Assembly: GCA_012656075.1 (NCBI GenBank) | Contig: JAAKBF010000171.1 | Coordinates: 1,674,001-1,738,000, forward strand | DNA length: 64,000 nucleotides | Reading direction: 5' to 3' | Source of the DNA: Phytophthora hibernalis | Taxonomy: Eukaryota > Oomycota > Peronosporomycetes > Peronosporales > Peronosporaceae | Shown here: in pieces, positions 56,261 to 64,000 of the stretch | Numbering within the stretch: the stretch's first letter is position 1 | Layout of the letters: each line of letters opens with the position of its first letter | Translations under genes and position numbers: made by a program | Notes under the pieces: generated by a model | The model's database searches: none | Told to the model about the DNA's origin: nothing | What the model saw: the letters and a program-made list of their open reading frames with translations, nothing else

Positions 56261-56413
56261 CAGTAATGGGCGTCAATAAGGAACGGGTATCAACTAATAT
56301 CCTTTGAAATATTATACATCTGTAAGTGAGGAACATCTTTATGCGGACTGTGGGCGCCTATACCCTACTTAATTATGTACATATCAGGTGTTCCTTATTG
56401 ACGCATATTACTG
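56261..56413. mobile_element. MITE family A, copy 3 (inverted)
   Basis: 153-bp element, TA on both sides (56259-56260, 56414-56415), in the opposite orientation to copy 1. Its right arm, read on the minus strand, is CAGTAATATGCGTCAATAAG then GAACACCTGATAT, nearly identical to copy 1. No coding capacity. Confidence 0.85.
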
Positions 56414-56438
56414 TATCTAACTATCGTAAATGGCATTA

Positions 56439-56602
56439 CAGAGTTCCCCGGCAAAGGGAGAAAGGTGGGACCAATAAAATTCTTCCAGGTTAAACGATTT
56501 GCAAACTGATTTGTATCGCGGTTGAGCAAGTCTTTGTGACAAATGTACTAGTTCTGCAAGGTAAATATTTGATTACGGTTCTCCCTTTGCCGGGGAACTC
56601 TG
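56439..56602. mobile_element. MITE family B (TA-flanked)
   Basis: 164-bp element with about 24-bp perfect inverted ends starting CAGAGTTCCCCGGCAAAGGG, flanked by TA (56437-56438, 56603-56604). It lies 25 bp after a MITE A copy. The TA duplication suggests another Tc1/mariner-type family. Confidence 0.8.
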
Positions 56603-56709
56603 TATCAAGTTATCCCAGTCATTTGAAGCGCTAAACGTTTGGATCTACTATTATGACGGGGACAATAGTGCACTACATGTAGTGGTATTCTACTACAGTA
56701 TTAAAATAG

Positions 56710-57996
56710 CTAGGAGCCACCTGCTGTGCTACAGAAGTTCAGGTGCTGACGCAGTGCCCGCTCCTCGTCGAATTCGCGACTGCAACTTGTACACTTTCGT
56801 TTTGCGGCAGAACGCGGCTGGAGTTTCTGCCAGTGGGCGTCAAAGTCTTCGGACGAGGTGAAGGAGAGCTGGCAGATCGAGCACGTTTTCGGTTGAGGAG
56901 CTGGTACAGGCGCAGTTCCTGTGGAATTGGGGGCTGAAGCTTCTGTATCAGCAGAAACAAGAGGCTCTGAGGGTTTGACTGGATCCGTCTTTTCGTACCA
57001 GTCCGGTTTGATGAGTGGGTCCTTGCCGTGCTTCGCTAGCAGGTGTTGTCTTATAGCGTCCTCCTTCTTGAATGTGCGGTCGCAGAACCCACAGGGCAGA
57101 AGTGTCTTCTTCAGAACACCCCCTTCCAGCTCATGCACCATGTGCACGTGCGTCCTCAATCCCTGCGCAGTCTTGAAGCTCCTCTCGCATTGCGTGCACA
57201 CAAAATCCAGCGGCAGTTCGCTCTCCGCCTTGCGCTTTCGAGACACTTTCACTTCCTTCTCAACTAGCACCGCAGGAGCCGCAGCTTCAGCGTCATCGTC
57301 ATCCTGTCGTCGGAAAATGAACAGCGTACTCTCCTGCTGCTTCTTCTCTCCGTGTAGCGTCACCAGATGAAAAGACTTGCCGTTCTGGTGGCGTTTGCGT
57401 TCGTACACCAAACCAAACTTGTCGTGGCTGTCAACGTCGTCAACCTGTCGATGCAGCTTCAGTCCTGCACTCTGCGCTCGCTGCACCGCCTCCCAGCGTT
57501 GCGACTGTCCCTCGGCCAGCGTCAACAGAACTCCGCTCTCTTCCTCCTCGTTCTCGTCCAGCACCTCCAGCGCTGACGCGTAGAAGTGCGACAACAAACT
57601 CTGATGGCGGCGGACGTTCTCCTCGCCGCAGTGCGGATGGTTAAACACGACCGAGTGGAATTTCAGCTCTCGGTCTGCACCAGCCGCCACGAGGGACTCA
57701 CGGAGGTTCGTGGCGTCCACCCGATGCAACACCGTAGCCCCCAACTCGTGCAATTGGGCGCAAATTCGTTTGTACTCTGGGTACTTGACTACTAGCTCAT
57801 CGTAGCTGTCGAAGGACGTGGCCGTCAGGTGCAGTGGGTCATCGTCCCCACTTTTGTGCGCTTTGGCCAGCGCCAAGGAATACGAGAAATTCCCATCACC
57901 AACAGTGAGAACGCGGCGCTGCTCACGGGTCGGAGACTGCGTGGAGGTCGTCCCTGGCTTCTCTTCCATCGGAATCGCATTGGTAGGCACCATCAT
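56710..57996 (-). CDS. BMT5-like rRNA methyltransferase domain with C2H2 zinc fingers
   Basis: 428 residues, one exon, ATG at 57996. Residues about 28-215 form a DUF2431/BMT5-type Rossmann methyltransferase: VLTVGDGNFSYSLALAKAHK (SAM-binding loop), TATSFDSYDELVVKYPE, VDATNLRESL and VVFNHPHCGEENVRRHQSLL with FYASALEVL. In yeast, Bmt5 makes N3-methyluridine in 25S rRNA in the nucleolus. After a linker follow C2H2-like fingers: FVCTQCERSFKTAQGLRTHV, LPCGFCDRTFKKEDAIRQHL, a third with only part of the His pair (TCSICQLSFTSSEDFDAHW) and a last C2HC form (CTSCSREFDEERALRQHLNF). Yeast Bmt5 has no such array. The frame is intact. Its start lies about 400 bp from the divergent P450. Confidence 0.85.
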   Translation of the reverse strand: MMVPTNAIPMEEKPGTTSTQSPTREQRRVLTVGDGNFSYSLALAKAHKSGDDDPLHLTATSFDSYDELVVKYPEYKRICAQLHELGATVLHRVDATNLRESLVAAGADRELKFHSVVFNHPHCGEENVRRHQSLLSHFYASALEVLDENEEEESGVLLTLAEGQSQRWEAVQRAQSAGLKLHRQVDDVDSHDKFGLVYERKRHQNGKSFHLVTLHGEKKQQESTLFIFRRQDDDDAEAAAPAVLVEKEVKVSRKRKAESELPLDFVCTQCERSFKTAQGLRTHVHMVHELEGGVLKKTLLPCGFCDRTFKKEDAIRQHLLAKHGKDPLIKPDWYEKTDPVKPSEPLVSADTEASAPNSTGTAPVPAPQPKTCSICQLSFTSSEDFDAHWQKLQPRSAAKRKCTSCSREFDEERALRQHLNFCSTAGGS

Positions 57997-58366
57997 TGTT
58001 GACTGGGGAGGAGCGCCCTGCGATGAAGCATATATTAGATACGATTACTGTACTGGAAAGAATAGTCCAGTACCAAAAATGTCTCATTGTAGACATGGCT
58101 ACACTGGTTGCACCACGTCACAGGTTTCTTGTCCATCCTGTCATCCCAGCCTTCTAGATACCGGGTAAGCTTACTTGAAGCATTCCGTGTCTGCGCCATC
58201 ACAAGGTATACCTTAGGACGACTTCCCGGCCGGTGTTCGAGTGGCACGTTGGTTGACTCACTTTGCAGGGCTTCAGCTTGTGGTGCCGTTCTGCTTGGAA
58301 CGGCCATCACTGGCTCGAATTCATTCCGCGTAACTCCTCGCGCCGTTTGGTCTGCGCATATATTGG

Positions 58367-58382
58367 TCACTCTCCAATTCTC
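58367..58382 (+). promoter_or_regulatory. Putative Inr/FPR start site for the P450
   Basis: TCACTCTCCAATTCTC resembles the oomycete Inr followed by FPR-like AATTCTC, 20 bp before the ATG at 58403. Confidence 0.45.
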
Positions 58383-58402
58383 GGCGCCGCAGACACGGGG
58401 AA

Positions 58403-60033
58403 ATGGTGCCGACCAACCTGTTGAATGCTCGCGGACTCATGGCCATATCGCCAGGTCCGTTGCTGGGCAGCACGTTGGCGCTCGTGCTCTTCTGGGCCAT
58501 GCGTCACGGCCGAGAGCGCAGACTGACATGGACCAGCACGCCGCTTCCTCCTCGCGGGTATCAATTGATTGCGTCAACGTCTCAGATGCCGGTACGGGTC
58601 GGGATGACGGGGAGCAGCCGAGTGAAGGCTCGCCGGCCTTTTACGACTGGGTACTCGCTGTGACCACGCGGTTGCATGGCAAACCGTGGCTGCTACACCG
58701 CCCAGGACGTCCCGACGTGCTCGTCGTGAGCTCTCCGGGGGCTTTCGAGGACATCCAGCGGACGTTCGCAGCTCAATTTGAGAAGGTCGATGGCGACGCT
58801 GAAGGATTAGCGCACGATGTGCACGGTGGAGCCATTGCAGTAGTGTGCACTGGAGTCCAGTCTGGACAGCTCCGCCCATCTGTGAATACGCAGCGACAGC
58901 TTGCAGCCAGTATCTTAGGCTCGCTCGCACTGCGTCAACAAGCGTCGGTTCTGGTGAAGCAGCACCTTGACTCGCTGGTGAGGGTTCTGGAGAGTGGGGG
59001 TGAAGGGCTGAATGTGATGAAGCTGCTGCGGCAGTTCGCGATGGAGGTGTTTACCGAGCTGGGCTTCGGTCTACAGGCTGGAGCCCTACGATCTCCATGT
59101 TACCAGGCCAGTAAGCTCGAGAACGCTATCGACGACATTCAGAGGCGAGTGGCTGGGCGATCGCAACGACTTGCAGTCTCGTGGAAGCTCGAGCGATTAT
59201 TTGACGTCGGTAACGAGGCTGCATTGAGTCACAGTGTTAACGTGGTGAGCACCATAACACTGGAAGCTGTCGAGGCGAAGAGGAAGAAGCATCGAGCCGA
59301 CAGAGGGTGTGACAGTCCTCTCGCTGGAAGACGCGTGGACATGCTTGACCTTCTTCTAGGGCAGAAATGCAGCAGCAAGAGCTCCAAGGACCCCGACTTC
59401 CTGGCTGAATTTGTGCTAAATCTTGTCCTCGCAGCGAGAGATTCCATGGCACACGCTCTGGCCAAGTGTCTACTGTGTCTTGCGCAGAACCCAGAAGAGC
59501 AAGAAAAGCTGCTACGCGAGCTGAAAGAAGCAGAGGAAGAAGGCAAAGATCTACGATCGGTCGCACGTCTAGAAGCTGTTATCAAGGAGACACTTCGGTT
59601 GCATCCGTTCAAGCCGTTCGTGCGACGCCGTGCTAGACAAGACACAGTGCTGAGTGATGGCACATTTGTAGCTGCTGGAACTGAGATGGCGATGGATCTG
59701 TACAGCATGGCTAGACACGGAAACGTGTGGGGTCCGAGCAGTGCACAATTTCGTCCTCAGCGCTGGATCGACACAACCAACAACAAGTTGCGACCAGTAT
59801 CCAAGTACAAGTTCAACACCTTCCTTGGTGGACCTCGAGCGTGTTTGGGCGCTGACATCGCTCTGGTCGAACTCAAGACGGTGATTGCCTTTGTGATAGT
59901 CAAATTGCACGTCGATGCAATTGGGCAGAGGAACGACAAGGATGAGACTCTGACTCGGGACGTGGCATGCGATGAAGCCTTGAGAATTCAGGTCCGACGA
60001 CGCGATCGCAGTCATCCCGGACACTACAGCTAA
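58403..60033 (+). CDS. Cytochrome P450 (CYP86-like group)
   Basis: N-terminal anchor from the ATG at 58403 (PLLGSTLALVLFWAM), then, after a frame change of one base between about 58550 and 58642, FYDWVLAVTTRLHGKPWLLH RPGRPDVLVVSSPGAFEDIQ, typical of CYP86-type fatty-acid omega-hydroxylases. The I helix reads LNLVLAARDSMAHALA (family A-G-R-D-T-T), the K helix KETLRLHP (ExxR), then FRPQRW, and the haem loop FLGGPRACLGADIALVELK with the Cys ligand. Total about 540 residues, the normal size. A role in fatty-acid or host-lipid hydroxylation at the ER is inference. The longer open frame upstream (from 58108) lacks an ATG start with sense and ignores the anchor. Confidence 0.85.
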
Positions 60034-60212
60034 GCTTAGCCTAGGTTTTGATTGTGAAGAAGAAAATATTAATTAAGCATCTCCAACGCGGGTCTCAAAA
60101 TTACATACCGGTATTATACTCAAATACAAGTTGCAACATGTATTAATAACATGTACCACACATCGTACTTAGTAAGTACCAAGTAGGCGAGTAACCAGGG
60201 TACATTTCTTCA

Positions 60213-60226
60213 TCACTTCCAAAAGA
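60213..60226 (+). promoter_or_regulatory. Possible Inr for the NF-YB-like gene
   Basis: TCACTTCCAAAAGA, about 10 bp before the ATG at 60235, is a weak match to the oomycete Inr. Tentative. Confidence 0.3.
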
Positions 60227-60234
60227 AAAAGCCA

Positions 60235-63040
60235 ATGGAACAACCGGCGGCAGCAGGGAAGGCGTCAGCTGCGGGGCCCGCTGCGGATCCAGTGACCGCT
60301 TTCACGTGCTCTTCTGCGCCTCCTGAACAAGCCAAGACGCAGACGTATCCCCCGTGACCGTCGTACCCTCCACTTCCGCCCAGAAGCCCCACAATGCTCA
60401 TTCCAAGAGCGCACAGGCCTCCTCAGCAATTTCCGCGGCTTCTACGCCGTCTACAGAGGCGCAAAACGGCACAAAAGACAACACTTCCAGCGGAAAAGCA
60501 GGTGCAGCCATGGACCGTGCGCTACGGGCGCAGGAGGAGGCGCGCAGACTGCAGTTCGCCCTTGCGCAGCAGCAGGTGCAGCAGTACCAGGCCCTGACGA
60601 AGCAGCTGGAGACCCAATCGGCTTCCACGGGGCTGGTTAAGACATCCGAGGACCTGCAGAAGCTGCGCACGGAGCAGCTGGCCAGACTGCAGCAGAACGT
60701 ACAGAGGCAGGCGGCCCTAGCAGCGCAGGCCGTGCAGAAGCGCTCGAACGAGGAGTGGCTGCGCAACAAACTGGTGCTGGAGCAAGAACATCTTCGGCTC
60801 CTGAGGCTGCACGAGCAGCAGGTCAAGCAGGCGACCAAGGGCAACTCAGTCACGACAGCCACGGCCACGTCCATCGCCGACAGTTTGTTGGCGCAGCAGC
60901 AACAGGTTTTAAGGCAGCAGCAGATGCTCCGGGACATGCTGCAGAAGCAGCAGAAGCAGCAGCACGCGCAGCGGCAGCTCCAGTTGCAACTGCAGAAAGG
61001 GGACGCTAATGCAGTGACGACGGCGAAAAGTCCGGCTGCTACTACGCAGACTGTTTACGCCCTGAAGAAGCGGAAGACGGCGTTCGACTTTGAGCTGGAG
61101 GCGCTCGCGAGGGTCTGCATCCGCGTGGCCAACGCCAGGACCGACTGTGAGATGCGCCAAGCTCTGGACAAGATGACGACGTGGCTGCACCGTTGTACAG
61201 AGCTGCAGCTGCTCCAAATTGCACAGCGAGACTTCCGCGACTGCATAGCGCACCGTCGGCCGATGATGGTTCAGCAAGATCGCTGGCCGCTAGATCTCCA
61301 GGTAAAGTCCGAGTACATCACGCAGAAAATCGTGCAGATGCTGAGCGCCTTCACGCAGCGGGAAAAGAACAAGGCTGCCCAACAGAAAGCAGCGGCGGCT
61401 GCGGCAAAAACGGCGGCAGCGGCTGCGGTGGCTGCGGCTAATAGGACCGCCACCGCTTCTGCTGCTAGCACTGCTGGAAGTACGGCGAGCACTGCTAGTG
61501 GTGCTGGTACAGCCATTACTGCAAATACCGCTCCCGCCACCGCTTCAAATGCAGATGCAAGTGGCTCCACTACTGCTAGTAGTGCTGGTTCCAGTTCATC
61601 TATTGCTGCTGGTACCGGTGCTGCCGCTGCCGCTGCCGCTACCACGGCTGCTTCCATCTCTGCTGCTGCTTCCTCTACCCCCAATGCCACCACTCCTGTT
61701 ATTACTTCGACTGGTGCTACAACTACCGCAGTTGCTAGTACAACGACTCCTGTACCCACAGCTCCTACACCAACCACAACAATCATGGCACCGGCCGTCA
61801 TAATCCCTGTGAAGCGTGACATGGCGATGATTGAGCGTGAGTACGCGGAACTGAAGACCCAGCTGCAAGCAAAGCAGGTCGAGACCAATCAGAAGGCAAA
61901 AGCAAAACGAGATGCATTGAAGCTCGACGCTGCCAAGACTGCTGGGGTCGTGAGCAACGATGCAACCACAACAGCAATGCTAGCAGCGACGTACAAACGT
62001 CCTTTGCAAGTTGAGATCCCTGACTCGGTCAAGAAGCCACGCACGGATTCGTACGCAATACAATATTCCCCACCAACTGCTTACCGACCGTCAACAACAA
62101 CTGTACCTGCGATCTCTCCGCGAATTGCACAGCAGTTTTACAACCTCGATCTGTCCACCCGAACCAGTACAGATACCGAGGACAAGATGTATTTACCCCC
62201 AAAGATTGTGTCCAAGATCATGTACAAGGCGCTTCCAGGAACACATGAGGCGGAGCCTACAAGCACTACATTCTCCGGCGTAACCATGAAACAGGAAGGG
62301 CTAAGAAAAAGCAAGAGCAATGCAGCAGCAATACCACCAAGCTCGACTGTGTCCAGCTCCGCTTATCACGCCCATCAGAGCCAAGTGGATGAATCTTCGC
62401 ATGAGCCGGTCAGTATCAGCGATGATGCAGTGACTTTCATGCAAGAGTGCGTCACAGAGTTTCTGTTGTACTTCACCAGTGAAGCTCGCGACCGTTCCAT
62501 CATGCAAAACCAAAGAACGAACAAGGGAGTGGGCTTGTCGATCTCTGGGAATAACGTGGTGGAGGGCATGGAAAACCTGGGGTTTACGTCGTACGCTCGA
62601 GTATTGGCCGGGTACAACGAAAAGGTCAAGACATCGCAGGATGCCGCTGCGCACAAGAAGATGGAGCTGAAGAGATTGGCCAAGCAGCAGGCGATGCAAC
62701 ACGCCGCAGCGGCTGCCGCTGCGACTATCGCTGCCAATGCCGCCAAGGCAGCAGCAGCGGGCAAAAGCGCGGTAAGTCTAAAATCCTATCTGCATCCTGG
62801 ACTCAAGCCTGCTGTTCCGTCGCAATATGGCGCAGGGAGACTTTTAAGCCCAGCAGCAGTCACCACAATTTCGCCAGCAGCAGCGCCTGCCAGGCCACTG
62901 ACGGTAGTAGAGGACGGCCAGCAACGACGCCAAAGCCAGTAGCGGCTACGGCTGTAGCAAAACCAGCAATGGCCGCTCCAACAACGACGTCAGCGAGTAC
63001 AGCAAGGACGGTATCGATGGCAGGGGCATCAACAAAATGA
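60235..63040 (+). CDS. Large NF-YB-like histone-fold protein, Gln/Ala-rich
   Basis: I start at the ATG at 60235 (MEQPAAAGKASAAGPAADPV); one base seems missing in the C5 run at 60349-60353, after which the frame is open to 62942, with a further missing base near 62916 to a natural Ala/Thr/Pro-rich end at 63040. In order: Gln-rich coiled region (60540-61000), a conserved-looking block (TAFDFELEALARVCIRVANA, WPLDLQVKSEYITQKIVQML), a long Ala/Thr/Ser-rich low-complexity tract (61380-61790), then an NF-YB/HAP3-type histone fold: MYLPPKIVSKIMYKALPG, about 55 inserted residues, SISDDAVTFMQECVTEFLLY FTSEARD, LSISGNNVVEGMENLGFTSY. NF-YB pairs with NF-YC and binds CCAAT boxes. At about 930 residues it is several times the usual size. 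Probably a nuclear transcription regulator. Confidence 0.75.
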
Positions 63041-63385
63041 GTGTTTGATGTAGCCGAAAGCTAGTACAGACGAAAACGTTTTGATTTGCGTGGGCAGTAC
63101 CGGTAACTCCTATCTGGGTTTGTTCATGTTTACTGCGTGGAGCTGTAATTGACGCCTGCTGCAACTGAGCGTACCTGACCTTCCTGCTTATACCTACCTA
63201 TCTATGACCAGGATATGTCGGCGGAAACGTGTGCTCTCGCCTTCGGTCTCGAAGAAAACAATGACGCACGCATGCACACGCAACGGGAAAACCGAAGGGA
63301 GAGAATGTTGGGGCTGGATAGGATGGAGTGCCGCTTCCTGGTCGGCACTCGCTCAATTATCCATGCAGGTCGTCTCGGTTGATAT
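63041..63385. other. Intergenic between convergent genes
   Basis: 3' region shared by the NF-YB-like gene and the minus-strand gene to the right. No further feature recognised. Confidence 0.45.
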
Positions 63386-64000
63386 TTACAGGTTCTTGGT
63401 GTACTGCTGTGAGATCTGCGACCGCATTTCCCACGAAGATGGCGACTTGAAGTAGCGCAGCATATCTGCTTCCGTAGGCTGCGCCGTTGACGAAGCAGGC
63501 AGCGCCGCTGAAGGTGCAAGACTTGCTTCCACGATCGAACGCAGTTGAAGCGTAGTCGAAGAGAACACTGAGAAGTAAATGGTGATTCGCGTGCGCAGGC
63601 GCTTCAGTTGGCGGCCACGACGGCCGAGAGGTTCCTCCTCAGGCTCTTCGGGTGAGTCCTCTGCCTCATCATCGTCCAGTTCCTCCTCTTCATCGTTCTC
63701 CACTGCCTCAAGTTCATTATCATCAGGCCAGCGCATAAATTGCACCGCCACGGCACTACCGTTCGAGTCGCCAATGCCACGCACACGCCACGCACGATAA
63801 GCCATCAGCGAGCGCTTACGAGACCATCCAAACGGGAAATAGTCCAGCGGAAGAACCACGGTGGGCTCCTGTTGGTCCAGTTGTAGTAGGAACACTGCGT
63901 CAGCAGACACCAGGCTGTTCGGCAGCGTGAGCGTCATGGTCGTATCTGTCTCCGTGACATGGAAAACCTTCGTCGTGTGCGCGTGAATGCACCGTGCTAG
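63386..64000 (-). CDS. Unrecognised acidic protein, partial (right edge)
   Basis: The minus-strand frame is open from the window edge to a stop at 63386, so the N-terminus is outside or the ATG at 63937 is used (MTLTLPNSLVSADAVFLLQL). It reads PLDYFPFGWSRKRSLMAYRA and then a strongly acidic tract (NDEEEELDDDEAEDSPEEPE), then basic and Ser/Ala-rich sequence and an end SQISQQYTKNL. I do not recognise a family. Confidence 0.55.
   Translation of the reverse strand, partial: LARCIHAHTTKVFHVTETDTTMTLTLPNSLVSADAVFLLQLDQQEPTVVLPLDYFPFGWSRKRSLMAYRAWRVRGIGDSNGSAVAVQFMRWPDDNELEAVENDEEEELDDDEAEDSPEEPEEEPLGRRGRQLKRLRTRITIYFSVFSSTTLQLRSIVEASLAPSAALPASSTAQPTEADMLRYFKSPSSWEMRSQISQQYTKNL

Noticed and set aside
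58108..58402. P450 translation starting upstream at 58108
   Set aside because: That frame has no fitting N-terminus. The ATG at 58403 gives a membrane anchor and follows an Inr-like site.
60354..60509. NF-YB-like protein starting at 60354
   Set aside because: That codon is GTG. The ATG at 60235 gives an Ala/Pro-rich leader of the same character and joins with one base in a C run.
61498..61888. Leu/Pro- or Ala/Val-rich proteins on either strand of the Ala/Thr tract
   Set aside because: These are shadow frames of GCX/ACX codons in the NF-YB-like gene.

Overview
The window looks like nuclear DNA from an oomycete, most likely a Phytophthora-type member of the Peronosporales. The evidence is Phytophthora-style secreted trypsin-like proteins, a promoter matching the oomycete Inr/FPR start site (TCATTCTGACATTTGTC, 58-42 bp upstream of the intact trypsin ATG), short GT-AG introns, an FYVE-GRAM-VASt protein, NF-YB and Stc1-type genes, and a dense mix of transposon superfamilies. 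There is one nuclear tRNA gene, tRNA-Arg(CCT), and nothing bacterial or organellar.

Layout: 0-37 kb is a transposon graveyard. In order it holds a malate dehydrogenase pseudogene, a TA-flanked MITE, a mariner/IS630 relic, a Ty1/copia element split by a pogo-like transposon, rearranged Ty3/gypsy gag/RT pieces, a longer gypsy element (about 13.6-19.9 kb), a small three-copy family of Tim44-like genes of which only one is full length, a hAT C-terminus, a 1.44-kb Mutator-like element with a 9-bp target duplication, a gypsy integrase/chromodomain relic, a piggyBac-like transposase region carrying a SAP domain, two decayed trypsin-like genes and a Tc1-like element with 246-bp inverted repeats.

37-48 kb alternates host genes with transposons: a minus-strand FYVE-GRAM-VASt-TM lipid-transfer candidate, a mariner transposase with an intron, an unrecognised spliced gene, a Mutator-derived fragment and a choline-transporter-like (CTL/SLC44) membrane protein gene. 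48.1-51.0 kb is a 2,878-bp PIF/Harbinger element with TTA target duplications and two convergent genes.

51-64 kb is mainly host genes: an intact secreted trypsin-like protein with an altered oxyanion-hole position, the tRNA, a lysine-rich Stc1-type zinc-finger protein, a BMT5-like methyltransferase fused to C2H2 fingers, a divergently transcribed cytochrome P450, a very large NF-YB-like histone-fold protein and an unrecognised acidic protein running off the right edge.

Two general points. Several conserved genes (FYVE-GRAM-VASt, CTL, P450, NF-YB-like) are broken by frame changes that nearly all have the direction of one missing base, many beside a homopolymer; this looks more like uncorrected long-read consensus error than true decay. 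Many ORFs open only on GTG/TTG, so where I could find an ATG I use it. The genes do not form an operon; links between them are family-level (three trypsin-like loci, two Stc1-type loci, three Tim44-like loci, three copies of one MITE).
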